Assembly (NCBI RefSeq): GCF_900074915.1
Contig: NZ_LT222319.1
Location: forward strand, 2,389,001 to 2,453,000
DNA from: Pseudomonas cerasi
Lineage (GTDB): Bacteria; Pseudomonadota; Gammaproteobacteria; Pseudomonadales; Pseudomonadaceae
DNA: 64,000 bases
Reading direction: 5' to 3'
Part shown: positions 26,225-35,204 of the stretch, piece after piece
Position numbering within the stretch: the first letter of the stretch is position 1
Layout: every line of letters begins with the position of its first letter
Notes under the pieces: generated by a model
Told to the model about the DNA's origin: nothing
The model's database searches: none
What the model saw: the letters and a program-made list of their open reading frames with translations, nothing else
Made by a program: the position numbers and the translations under genes

Positions 26225-28741
26225 ATGCACAGGCGTCGCAGCAGGGCCCAACTGGTCGGTTTCACACTCAGCGCGCTGGCGTTTGCCATCGGCAGCGAAC
26301 GTTTGCAGGCCGCCGAAGCCGATACCACCGAGCACGTGCAAGTGGTCGGCCAGGCCGCGAGCATCGACAACGCGCTCAAGGAGCAACGCAGCTCCGACAG
26401 CATCAAGAGCGTGGTGCATGCCGACGGTGTTGCGCAGTTACCGGACCAGAACGTCGCCGAAGCGGTGCAGCGCCTGCCGGGCGTCAGCGTCGAGCGCGAT
26501 CAGGGCGAGGGGCGCTTTGTCACCGTTCGTGGCCTGGCCCCCGACCTGAACAGCGTGACCATCAACGGCACCATGGTGCCTGCCCCGGAAAGTGATCGAC
26601 GCGCCGTGGCGCTGGATGTCCTGCCCGCCGAACTGGTGCAGTCCCTGTCAGTGATCAAGACCCTGACCCCGGACATGGACGCCAATTCGCTGGGTGGCAC
26701 CATCGATGTCGAGAGCCTCTCGGCCTTCGACCACAAGGGCCTGTTCTACACCGGCAGCAGCGAGGCCAGCTACGACAAGAACACCCGTCAGACCAGTCCC
26801 AAGTTTTCCGGCGCGGCGAGCAATCGTTTCAGCCTCGGCGACGGCATCGACAACTTCGGCGTGGCGGCAGCGCTGAGCTGGCAGAAGCGTGACTTCGGCT
26901 CCGACAACGTCGAAACCGGCGGTGACTGGGATGGCGCGCGGCTGCAATCATTCGAACAGCGCGACTACGACATCAGTCGCGAGCGCGCCGGTGGCGGCCT
27001 GAACTTCGATTACCGGCCCGATGACGTCAGCAAGTATTACCTGCGCACCCTGTACAGCCGCTTCAAGGACGACGAAGTCCGCACCACCAACGGTTTCGAG
27101 TTTGCCGATGCGCAAAGCGCAGGGCAGACAGGCGATGCCGAAGGCACGCGCAAGCTCAAGGCGCGTACTGAAACCCAGGAAATCCAGTCCTACGTATTCG
27201 GTGGCGAGCGCATGGTCGGCCTGTGGACCCTCAGCGGCCAGGCCGGTTACAGCGAATCCAGCGAGGACAGCCCTGGCCATATCGCAGGCGCCACGTTCGT
27301 CGGCAACGATGACTTTGCCGACACCGGTTTCTACGACCGCGACAAGCCGCGGCCGATTGTCGGCTCCTCGTTCTACGACAACTCGAACTTCACCCTGGAC
27401 AAGGTCGACTGGGAAAAGCAGTACACCAAGGACTCCGAGAAAAACCTGCGTCTGGACCTGGCCCGTGATTACGATTTCAAGGGCTATGCCTCGCAGTTCA
27501 AGTTTGGTGGCAAGGTCAGCCGTCGCGACAAGAGCAATGACCTGGAAGTCTGGAAATACGAGGATTTCGATGACCTGGGCTTCAGCGACCAGCAACTCAA
27601 CCTGACGCAGTTCCAGAAAGGCAACATCGACTACCGGCTGGGCAACTTCGGCAGCGGCATCAGCCCCGGTGCGATCAAGGGGCTGATCGGTGGCCTCAAC
27701 GCTGCTGACGCCTACGACGAGGCCGAAAGCCGCGCCAATGACTTCAAGATCAACGAAGACATCAACGCCGGTTATTTCATGAATACCCTGGATGTCGACA
27801 AGTGGCGCTTCATCGCCGGCCTGCGCTACGAAGGCACGGAAATGGACGCCAAGGGCACTGGTGTGCGTGATGGCGCGTTCGAGTCCAGTACCACCAGCCG
27901 TCGCTATCATCACTGGCTGCCGGGCCTGCATGCCCGTTATCAGATCGACAAGAGTACCCAACTGCGTGCTGCATGGACCAAAACCGTGGTACGTCCCACG
28001 TTCGGACAACTGGCACCGGGTTTTGTGATCGATGATGACGAAGCGTCTTTCGGTAACCCGAATCTCAAGCCGCTGGAGTCAAGCAACCTGGACCTGGGCA
28101 TCGAACACTTCATGGGCCGCGCAGGCACGGTGTCGGCGTTCGTGTTCTACAAGGACATCCAGAATTTCGTCTACAACACCGACCTGGCCGGCACCGGGCA
28201 GTGGGCGAACTTCTCCGAGGCCAACACCTTTGCCAATGGCGACAAGGCCAAGCTGTATGGCCTGGAGCTGGCCTACTCGCAGAAGCTCGACTGGTTGCCT
28301 GCGCCATGGAACGGTCTGCTGCTGGGCGCCAATGCCACGTTGAGCCGCTCGGATGCCAGCATCAACGGTTTCGACCAGAGCACCGGCAGCAATCGCAAAC
28401 GCGATATCGACCTGCCCAGCCAGTCGAAAACCGTCGGTAACGTCATGCTCGGCTGGGAGAACGACAAGCTCAGTCTGCGTCTGTCCGCCAACTACAAGTC
28501 GGCCTACCTCTACGAGCTGGCGGCGATCGGCGACAAGGACCATGACCAGTATGTGGACGCGCAGACCTTCGTTGATTTCAGCGCGCGCTATTCACTGACG
28601 AAGAACCTCAAGGTCAGCTTCGAGGCACAGAACCTTACCGATCAGCCGTACTTCGTCTACAGCGGCCATCGCGCCTACAACGGCCAGTACGAAGAGTACG
28701 GTCCGACTTACAAGGTCGGCCTGACCTTCACCCATTTCTGA
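26225..28741 (+). CDS. TonB-dependent outer-membrane receptor (probable phytate/inositol phosphate uptake)
   Basis: 838 residues. Signal peptide, then plug domain ('QLPDQNVAEAVQRLPGVSVERD', 'VTVRGLAPDLNSVTINGT' in parts), and a beta-barrel ending 'YKVGLTFTHF' with the terminal aromatic typical of outer-membrane proteins. Closest in style to the Caulobacter/Xanthomonas type of TonB-dependent receptor. The ATG at 26225 has GGGGAGG about 8 bases upstream. It is followed after 37 bases by a phytase and then by its own motor proteins, and is preceded by a Pho box; substrate phytate or its breakdown products is inferred from that context. Confidence 0.88.
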   Translation: MHRRRSRAQLVGFTLSALAFAIGSERLQAAEADTTEHVQVVGQAASIDNALKEQRSSDSIKSVVHADGVAQLPDQNVAEAVQRLPGVSVERDQGEGRFVTVRGLAPDLNSVTINGTMVPAPESDRRAVALDVLPAELVQSLSVIKTLTPDMDANSLGGTIDVESLSAFDHKGLFYTGSSEASYDKNTRQTSPKFSGAASNRFSLGDGIDNFGVAAALSWQKRDFGSDNVETGGDWDGARLQSFEQRDYDISRERAGGGLNFDYRPDDVSKYYLRTLYSRFKDDEVRTTNGFEFADAQSAGQTGDAEGTRKLKARTETQEIQSYVFGGERMVGLWTLSGQAGYSESSEDSPGHIAGATFVGNDDFADTGFYDRDKPRPIVGSSFYDNSNFTLDKVDWEKQYTKDSEKNLRLDLARDYDFKGYASQFKFGGKVSRRDKSNDLEVWKYEDFDDLGFSDQQLNLTQFQKGNIDYRLGNFGSGISPGAIKGLIGGLNAADAYDEAESRANDFKINEDINAGYFMNTLDVDKWRFIAGLRYEGTEMDAKGTGVRDGAFESSTTSRRYHHWLPGLHARYQIDKSTQLRAAWTKTVVRPTFGQLAPGFVIDDDEASFGNPNLKPLESSNLDLGIEHFMGRAGTVSAFVFYKDIQNFVYNTDLAGTGQWANFSEANTFANGDKAKLYGLELAYSQKLDWLPAPWNGLLLGANATLSRSDASINGFDQSTGSNRKRDIDLPSQSKTVGNVMLGWENDKLSLRLSANYKSAYLYELAAIGDKDHDQYVDAQTFVDFSARYSLTKNLKVSFEAQNLTDQPYFVYSGHRAYNGQYEEYGPTYKVGLTFTHF

Positions 28742-28778
28742 TCGATCTGAAGCGCTCATTCAAAGGATTCAACCGTTC

Positions 28779-30713
28779 ATGATGATTTCGCTATTACCCA
28801 AGCCAGTGTGCCTGGCGCTCTTGCTTTGCCTGACGGCCGGGGCTGCGCAGGCCTCGTCGCCGATGGATCTGAACCTGACGCGCTGGGCTGAAAACGCCTC
28901 GTTCAAGGCTCAGTCTGTCGCCTTCTTGCCGGACAGTGACGGCAGTCGGCGTCTGGCCGCGAGCATCAAGGCCGGCCTGTTGCTGCTGGATGAGCAGGGC
29001 CGCGAACTGGCAAGCATGCCCGGTTCATTTCAAGGGCTCGACAGCCGCTCAACGGGCGAGAGCGTCTTGCTCGCGACGCTGGACAACGCACGTCAACAGG
29101 CACTGCTGACCCAGCTGGACCCGGCGAAGATGCACTGGTCGAAGCCGGTCTACCTGCCGGCACGCGACTATTCAGTGGCCGGCCTGTGTCTGTATCGCGA
29201 TGACGCCAGCAACCTGTTTGTATTTTTGGTGGGCGAAGAGGGCAAGGGCGAGCAATGGCTGATTGGTGCGAACAACCGGCTCAATGGCGAGCCGCGCCTG
29301 GTGCGCAATCTGCCGCTGCCTCCCAACGCCGAGTTTTGTCAGGTCGACGATGCCGCGCACAGGTTGTTCGTCAATGAAGCGAACATCGGCTGGTGGGCTT
29401 ACCCGGCGCATCCCGAGGCCGATGTCGCCCGGCAGCCGGTGGCGCTGCGCGAGCCGTTTGGCGAGCTGAAACAGGCCGCCGGGGCAATGGCTGTTGTGCC
29501 TGGCGGTCTGCTGGCGCTGGACCCGAAGGGCAAGTCGTTGCATCTCTATCAGCAGCAGGATGATCAACAGCAGGCAGCCTGGGTGCCGGTGGCCGATCTG
29601 TCATTGATGAACCTGAAGAAGCCCGAAGGTCTCTCGGTGCATGAGAACAAGGGCGGTTTGCAGGTGCTGGTCAACGACAAGGACGGTGAGCGTCTGTATC
29701 AGGGGGCGCTGAACTGGACGCCCAAACCGGTCGCGGTTGCTGCGCCGCTGCCAAGTGTCATGCCGGCCATCCAGAGCCAGTCGGTCGGGCGTCAGGGGGA
29801 CGCCGCCGACGACCCGGCGATCTGGGTCAACCCGAAAAATCCGGCACTCAGCCGGGTGCTGGGTACCAACAAGAAGCAGGGTCTGCTGGCTTACGACCTG
29901 AGCGGCAAGCAGTTACAGGAGCTGCCGGTCGGGCGTTTGAACAATGTCGATGTGCGCCCCGGTTTCATGCTGGGCAACAAGAACGTCGACCTGGCCGTGG
30001 CGAGTAATCGCGATCGCAACAGCCTGAGCCTGTTCAGCATCGACCGCGCCAGCGGCACGCTTCACGAGGCGGGGGAAATCGCCACGCCATTGGCGGAAAT
30101 CTACGGCGTCTGCCTGTTCAAGCCTGCCAGTGGCGAGCTGTATGCCTTCGCCAACGGCAAGGACGGCAGCTTTCTCCAATACCGGCTCAGCGCCCCGGAC
30201 GGCAAGGCCAAAGGCGAGCTGGTGCGCCGCTTCAAGGTCGACACCCAACCGGAAGGCTGCGTGGCCGATGACCAGCGTCAGCGCCTGTTTCTCGGTGAAG
30301 AAGACGTAGGTGTCTGGGAAGTCGATGCGCGGGCGGATCAGCCTGCAACGCTGTCCAGCGTGATCAAGGTGGGTGAAGTGGTGCACGCCGATGTCGAGGG
30401 GCTGGCGCTGTACCAGAGCGATGGCCATGACTATCTGCTGATTTCCAGTCAGGGCAACGACAGCTATGTGGTGGTGGATGCCGAGCCGCCTTATGCACTG
30501 CGCGGCGCCTTTCGGGTCGGCCTGAACGCGAAGGCGGGGATCGACGGCACCTCGGAAACCGACGGCATCGAAGTGACCGCCATGAACCTCGGCGGCCCCT
30601 GGAGCAAAGGCATGCTGGTGGTTCAGGACGGGCGCAAGCGTATGCCCGAGCAGGCGCAGAACTTCAAGTTCGTGCCGTGGGCGGAGGTCATGAAGACCTT
30701 GAAGCTGCCGTAA
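28779..30713 (+). CDS. Beta-propeller phytase, two-domain
   Basis: 644 residues. Signal peptide ending GAAQA. The C-terminal half (from about residue 330) is a complete beta-propeller phytase: 'DAADDPAIWVNP', 'GTNKKQGLLAYDL', 'NNVDVRPGF', 'ASNRDRNSLS', 'AEIYGVCLF', 'TQPEGCVADD', 'EEDVGVWEVD', 'ADVEGLALY', acidic loops that bind calcium and phosphate. The N-terminal half (about residues 30-320) is a weaker, incomplete propeller ('VFLVGEEGKG', 'NAEFCQVDD', 'KKPEGLSVHEN'), the double-domain type. Releases phosphate from phytate in the periplasm or outside. In an operon with receptor and TonB motor. Confidence 0.93.
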   Translation: MMISLLPKPVCLALLLCLTAGAAQASSPMDLNLTRWAENASFKAQSVAFLPDSDGSRRLAASIKAGLLLLDEQGRELASMPGSFQGLDSRSTGESVLLATLDNARQQALLTQLDPAKMHWSKPVYLPARDYSVAGLCLYRDDASNLFVFLVGEEGKGEQWLIGANNRLNGEPRLVRNLPLPPNAEFCQVDDAAHRLFVNEANIGWWAYPAHPEADVARQPVALREPFGELKQAAGAMAVVPGGLLALDPKGKSLHLYQQQDDQQQAAWVPVADLSLMNLKKPEGLSVHENKGGLQVLVNDKDGERLYQGALNWTPKPVAVAAPLPSVMPAIQSQSVGRQGDAADDPAIWVNPKNPALSRVLGTNKKQGLLAYDLSGKQLQELPVGRLNNVDVRPGFMLGNKNVDLAVASNRDRNSLSLFSIDRASGTLHEAGEIATPLAEIYGVCLFKPASGELYAFANGKDGSFLQYRLSAPDGKAKGELVRRFKVDTQPEGCVADDQRQRLFLGEEDVGVWEVDARADQPATLSSVIKVGEVVHADVEGLALYQSDGHDYLLISSQGNDSYVVVDAEPPYALRGAFRVGLNAKAGIDGTSETDGIEVTAMNLGGPWSKGMLVVQDGRKRMPEQAQNFKFVPWAEVMKTLKLP

Positions 30714-30768
30714 GTCGTTTGTCATCAAGCGGTGCTAATCATTCGTTCCATTACAGAGGACTACCCCG

Positions 30769-31479
30769 ATGCACGCCACTCTCGAACACATGACCATCTG
30801 GGGCCTGATCAGCGATGCCAGCCTGCTGGTCAAGGCTGTGATGCTGATTTTGCTGCTCGCCTCGCTGGTCAGCTGGTACCTGATCATTCAGCGCAGTCTT
30901 GTCCTGCGTCATTACGAGCGCTCACTGGATGCCTTCCAGCAACGCTTTCGCAGTGCCGCTGACCTGGCGCCGCTGCAGGCGCAGGCATCCTCTGCGCAGC
31001 GCGATGCGGCTGGGATCGAGGACGTATTTCAGACGGGTTACGCCGAATACATGCAGCTCAAGCAGCGGGCGGGTATCGAGCCTGATGTGGTGCTCTCCGG
31101 CGTCGAGCGCTCGCTGCAGGTCGCCATCAGCGAGCAAGAGCTGCAATTGGAAAAAGGCCTGCAGTTTCTCGCCACGGTAGGCTCGGTCAGCCCGTATATC
31201 GGCCTGTTCGGCACCGTCTGGGGGATCATGAATTCGTTCATCGGCCTGTCGCAGGTGCAGCAGGCCACGTTGTCGACGGTCGCGCCGGGTATTGCCGAAG
31301 CGCTTATCGCCACGGCCATCGGCCTGTTCGCCGCCATTCCTGCCGTTATCGCCTACAACCGTTTTGCTGCGCGTGGCCAGACCCTCACGGCCCGTTACTA
31401 CAGCTTCGGCAATGAACTGCAGGTGCGCCTGAACCGCACCCTGCAAGGCCTGACCCGCAACATGGCCGCTGCTGCCTGA
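30769..31479 (+). CDS. TolQ/ExbB-family proton channel protein
   Basis: 236 residues, three membrane helices (about 20-42, 148-170, 183-205). 'LATVGSVSPYIGLFGTVWGIMNSFIGL' and 'IAEALIATAIGLFAAIPAVIAYNRF' are almost those of Pseudomonas TolQ, so this is a TolQ-like paralogue rather than classical ExbB. Forms a proton-driven motor in the inner membrane with the next gene. Begins 55 bases after the phytase stop codon, in the same apparent operon, so it probably energises the upstream receptor. Confidence 0.9.
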   Translation: MHATLEHMTIWGLISDASLLVKAVMLILLLASLVSWYLIIQRSLVLRHYERSLDAFQQRFRSAADLAPLQAQASSAQRDAAGIEDVFQTGYAEYMQLKQRAGIEPDVVLSGVERSLQVAISEQELQLEKGLQFLATVGSVSPYIGLFGTVWGIMNSFIGLSQVQQATLSTVAPGIAEALIATAIGLFAAIPAVIAYNRFAARGQTLTARYYSFGNELQVRLNRTLQGLTRNMAAAA

Positions 31480-31488
31480 GGACTTGTC

Positions 31489-31935
31489 ATGCTGGTCAAA
31501 CCGCAACGCAAACATGGCCCGAAGGCCGAAATGAATGTCGTGCCTTACATCGACGTGATGCTGGTGCTGCTGGTGATTTTCATGGTGACGGCGCCGATGC
31601 TCACCCAAGGCGTGAAAATCGAGTTGCCGAAAGTTGCCAGCGAAGCGCTCGTCACCGACACCCGGCAGCGTATCGTGACGTTGTCCGTCAAGGCGCAGGG
31701 CGGCTACTACTGGAACCTGGGCGATACCGTCGACACTCAGGCGCAGACCGATCAGGCCGCGAGCCTGGAAGACATGCAGGCGCGCATTGCCCAGCTGGTG
31801 GCCGAGCGCAACGACACGCAAGTGTTCATCCGCGCGGATGACAAAGCCGATTACGGTCGTGTGGTCGCTGCCATGGCGGCCCTGCAACGCAGTGGCGTGA
31901 CGCAACTGGGGCTGGTGACCGAGGCGCCGCAATGA
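31489..31935 (+). CDS. TolR/ExbD-family motor protein
   Basis: 148 residues. One N-terminal membrane helix with the proton-carrying Asp in 'MNVVPYIDVMLVLLVIFMV' (about residue 23), followed by a periplasmic domain; 'TQGVKIELPKVASEAL' and 'YYWNLGDTVDT' are TolR-like. Starts 9 bases after the TolQ-like gene and its stop codon overlaps the start of the transducer gene (ATGA). Motor partner of the TolQ-like protein. Confidence 0.92.
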   Translation: MLVKPQRKHGPKAEMNVVPYIDVMLVLLVIFMVTAPMLTQGVKIELPKVASEALVTDTRQRIVTLSVKAQGGYYWNLGDTVDTQAQTDQAASLEDMQARIAQLVAERNDTQVFIRADDKADYGRVVAAMAALQRSGVTQLGLVTEAPQ

Positions 31936-32794
31936 ACACCCTGACCCTCGACTATCAGCCGCCGCGCCGCGAATGGGGGAACCGGCCCTGGCTGCGCCGC
32001 AATGGCCTCGCGGCGGCGGTCGCGCTGGCGTTGCACGGCGCTTTGCTGAGCGGTCTGATGTTCGGCTGGAACGCCTGGGAAAAACCGCCCGAACCGGTCA
32101 GAACCCTGACACCCAATTACTGATTCTGCCGCCAACGCCAATGCCAACGCCCGCGCCTGAGCCGGTTCCAGTGGCGGCGGCACCGGTAAGCGAGCCCGTG
32201 CAGGTGCCGCCACCCCCTGCACCGGCATCGTTGCCGGTCAGCAAACCGCTCGAAGCTGCGAAACCGCAGGCAGAGCCGCAACGTCAACCCGACCAGGCTG
32301 CAGTGGCCCGCAAGCGCGTCGAAGAGCAAAAGCGCGAGCGCGAGCAACTGCAGAATGCCCAACGCCTGCGCGAGGCCGAGCAGCGCAGGCAGCAGGAACA
32401 GCAATTGGCCGAACAGCAACGTCAGCAGATCGAGCAGCAGCGTCAGGCTGAGCAGGCACGCCAGTCCGCCGAGCGTGCCCGCCAGGCGCAGCAGTCAGCA
32501 CAGCAGCAGGCTGCCGCTGCCGACAGCAGCCAGTACCAGCCGCTGAGCAAGGAGGCCCCGGACTATCCCGAACGGGCGCTGGACAAAGGCATCGAGGGTG
32601 ATTGCACGGTGGTCTACGACGTGTCACCGCAAGGCACCGTGGTCAACCCGCAAGTGCAGGGTGCCTGCCATCCATTGTTCATCCGTCCGTCACTGGCCGC
32701 AGCGCAAACCTTTCGTTATCAGCCACGGGTTGTCGAGGGCAGGGCGGTGACCGTGCCCGGGGTGAAGAATACCTTCCACTATCGGATCAAGTAG
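31932..32794 (+). pseudogene. TolA/TonB-like energy transducer, one-base frameshift
   Basis: The N-terminal reading (from ATG 31932) gives a cytoplasmic stretch and one membrane helix ('GLAAAVALALHGALLSGLMFGW'), then stops at 32121-32123. The continuation is in another frame: a Pro-rich segment, a long Gln/Arg/Glu coiled coil as in TolA (about residues 110-200), and a TonB C-terminal domain ('YPERALDKGIEGDCTVVYDVS', 'FRYQPRVVEGRAVTVPGV'). Adding one C at about 32110 ('CTGAC-ACCC') joins the two into one protein of about 287 residues. If the shift is real, the phytate receptor loses its dedicated transducer unless another TonB serves it. Confidence 0.8.
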
Positions 32795-32888
32795 GGCTAC
32801 CGTGTCTGGCAGGCTCCCTTCTGAACCGTGCTCCTGTTTGGCCGCAAATGGCGCACGGATCAACGAGCAAGATTTTTTTCTGCTCTGC

Positions 32889-32916
32889 TTGACTTCCTTT
32901 TCCGAATCAGTAACAT
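32889..32916 (+). promoter_or_regulatory. tRNA-Asn promoter
   Basis: TTGACT (32889-32894) and TAACAT (32911-32916) separated by 16 bases, ending 9 bases before the mature tRNA: a good sigma-70 promoter. Confidence 0.65.
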
Positions 32917-32925
32917 AGCGCTCAT

Positions 32926-33001
<76 letters not shown>

Positions 33002-33041
33002 GACGATATTTCAAAGGCGATGTGTAATGCCTTTGAACAAG

Positions 33042-33073
33042 AAAAAACCCGCCTGATGGCGGGTTTTTTCGTT
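33042..33073 (+). terminator. Rho-independent terminator after tRNA-Asn
   Basis: AAAAAACCCGCC (33042-33053) pairs with GGCGGGTTTTTT across a TGAT loop, followed by CGTTTT. Symmetric A and T tracts allow it to work in both directions, so it may also end transcripts from the small minus-strand gene at 33113-33196. Confidence 0.9.
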
Positions 33074-33112
33074 TTGGCGCTAATGCAGCGCGGCTTCAGC
33101 ATTCCTGGCGCC

Positions 33113-33196
33113 TCAATACGGCGAAATAGTCCCCAACAAACCCACCGCGATTGCCAACAATAAAAAACCTATCAAAGAAAGTCCGAGCTTGCCCAT
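33113..33196 (-). CDS. Putative 27-residue membrane peptide
   Basis: ATG at 33196, stop TGA at 33113-33115. The peptide starts MGKLG and is otherwise one hydrophobic helix (Leu/Ile/Val/Ala/Gly-rich) ending TISPY. A strong ribosome site AGGAGA lies 6 bases upstream. Too short for ordinary gene finders. A single-helix membrane microprotein is the simplest reading; no function can be assigned. It sits between the tRNA terminator and the MocR gene, same strand as the latter, 171 bases after that gene's stop codon. Confidence 0.55.
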   Translation of the reverse strand: MGKLGLSLIGFLLLAIAVGLLGTISPY

Positions 33197-33367
33197 GAGC
33201 GTCTCCTGCTGATCGATCTGTCTGTAACGAGTCGCAGGCGCCACTCTTGACGGTTGGCCTGCGCGTTTCAATGCGCTGCCATTATCGTGCTCGGACAGAT
33301 TCTGGTACAGATTCAGAAACAGCTTAAAAATACGGATCAGTTGTCTTTGTGCAAGGCATGAAAACGC

Positions 33368-34786
33368 TCAGAACGACGCGATGATACGGCCCAGCATTGC
33401 CATGGCCTGCTCGCTGCGTTCGTCCCAGGGAGTGCCGTAGTTGAGGCGCGCGCAATTCTTGAAGCGCCTTGACGCGGAAAAGATCGGGCCGGGTGCGAGG
33501 CTGATGCCCTGCGCGAGCGCGAGTTGAAAGAGCTGCAGCGAATCAACCCGCTCGGGGAATTCGAACCACAGAAAGTAGCCGCCGACGGGGCGGGTGACGC
33601 GTGTCGCCGCCGGGAAATAGCGGGCGGCAGCGGCGAGCATCGCGCCTTGTTGCAGTTCGAGGGTGTCGCGCAGCTTACGCAGATGGCGGTCATAGCCGCC
33701 GTGCTTGAGGTAGTCGGCGAGCGCGGCCTGAGCGGGGACCGAAGGGGAGAGGGTGGTCATGAGCTTGAGGCGGTCAATCTGCTCGGTGTAACGCCCGCCT
33801 GCCACCCAGCCGACCCGATAGCCGGGCGCGAGGGTCTTGGAAAACGAGCTGCAGTGCATCACCAGTCCGCTGCGGTCCAGGCTTTTCACCGGGTGAGGCG
33901 CCTTGGCGCCGTAATACAGTTCGGCGTACACATCGTCCTCGATCAACGGGATTTGATGCTGTTCCAGCAGGTCGTAGAGCCTGATCCTGTTTTCCTGAGT
34001 CATGCTCGCGCCCAATGGGTTCTGAAAGCTGCTCATGAACCAGCAAGCCTTGATCGGCAGGCGTGTCAGGCTGTCCTGCAGCGAATCGAGGTCCACCCCG
34101 TCACGCGGATGCACGGGGATTTCGACGGCTTTCAGCTTCAGACGCTCCAGCACTTGAAGGCAGGCATAGAACGCCGGAGCTTCGATGGCGACCAGGTCGC
34201 CGGGCTCGGTGACGCACTGCAGGCACAGGTTCAGGGCTTCCATGGCGCCATTGGTGATGACCAGTTCGTCAGCGGGCAAGCGCACGCCACTGATCATGTA
34301 GCGCAGGGCGATCTGTCGGCGCAGCTCGGGGTTTCCGGTGGTCATGTCGCTGACGATGCCCGCAGGCGTCAGCGCACGCACAGCTGAAGCCATCGACTTT
34401 GCCAGGCTCGCCAACGGATACAGGTGCGGGCTGGGAAACGCCGAGCCAAATGGCACGGTGTCCGGGTCCTTGAGCGAGCCGAGCACTGAAAAGATCAGGT
34501 CGCTGACACCCAGTTCGGTGCCTTCGCTGGCGTGTCTGATCAGTTCAGGTTCGATCAGTGCATTGGCGGCATGCTCGCGCACGTAATACCCGGAGCGTGC
34601 GCGGGCCTGAATCAGTCCCTTGTCTTCCAGCAGGTAATAGGCCTTGAAGACCGTCGCCGGGCTGACGGACCAGGTGCGACTCGCGACGCGTACGGACGGG
34701 ACTTTTTCCCCGGCGGGCAGGACGCCGCTGCGAATCATTTCCGAGATGTCGGCGGCGAATTTTTCGTAACGTTTCATAAGCGGCAT
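33368..34786 (-). CDS. MocR-type GntR/aminotransferase fusion regulator
   Basis: 472 residues. N-terminal GntR winged helix ('YEKFAADISEMIRSGVLPAGEKVPSVRVASRTWSVSPATVFKAYYLLEDKGLI', residues about 6-58). It is then a fold type I aminotransferase domain with 'SFQNPLGASM', 'IEDDVYAELYYG' and the PLP lysine in 'SSFSKTLAPGYRVGW' (about residue 322). Such MocR proteins use PLP as a sensor and regulate vitamin B6 or amino-acid genes. ATG at 34786 or 34777 possible. Divergent from the SulP transporter region. Confidence 0.92.
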   Translation of the reverse strand: MPLMKRYEKFAADISEMIRSGVLPAGEKVPSVRVASRTWSVSPATVFKAYYLLEDKGLIQARARSGYYVREHAANALIEPELIRHASEGTELGVSDLIFSVLGSLKDPDTVPFGSAFPSPHLYPLASLAKSMASAVRALTPAGIVSDMTTGNPELRRQIALRYMISGVRLPADELVITNGAMEALNLCLQCVTEPGDLVAIEAPAFYACLQVLERLKLKAVEIPVHPRDGVDLDSLQDSLTRLPIKACWFMSSFQNPLGASMTQENRIRLYDLLEQHQIPLIEDDVYAELYYGAKAPHPVKSLDRSGLVMHCSSFSKTLAPGYRVGWVAGGRYTEQIDRLKLMTTLSPSVPAQAALADYLKHGGYDRHLRKLRDTLELQQGAMLAAAARYFPAATRVTRPVGGYFLWFEFPERVDSLQLFQLALAQGISLAPGPIFSASRRFKNCARLNYGTPWDERSEQAMAMLGRIIASF

Positions 34787-34997
34787 CGAATGAACAAGGC
34801 TGCATCATGAGCGAAACCGGCCATAACGAACAGAGACAAAACAACTGTAAAAAACAATATCAGATGGCTTTTTCACGTGTTTCAGGGTGTTGCGCCATCC
34901 GTCACTCAGGTCGTTCGGGGAGATGACTTGCGCTTGAATCACTCAAACGGATAGGTCTATGATGCCAGCGCCTTACGACCCATCGAAGGAAATAGAC

Positions 34998-35033
34998 GTG
35001 TCCCGTTCCAACTGGCTGCCTACGCCGCCTTAG
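34998..35033 (+). CDS. Possible 11-residue leader peptide before SulP gene
   Basis: GTG at 34998 with AAGGA about 8 bases upstream opens a reading frame of 11 codons (MSRSNWLPTPP) ending in TAG at 35031-35033. It lies in the 418-base gap between the MocR and SulP genes, about 170 bases before the latter. It could be a translated leader, but a frame this short can arise by chance. Nothing else was seen in the gap. Confidence 0.25.
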   Translation: MSRSNWLPTPP

Positions 35034-35204
35034 CGCTACGCCCCCCTCGCAACACCTGACTGCCTTCTTGCTGCAGTCGCCCGTTGCTGCGCCCGTTTTT
35101 TGGTCGCCGCCACTCCCACTCTGACTACTTAATCGAAAACCGATGCTCCTGCTCGTCCGGCAATCGCTGCCGTGCGTCTTGCTGCGTCTGTCACAGGTAT
35201 TTCC

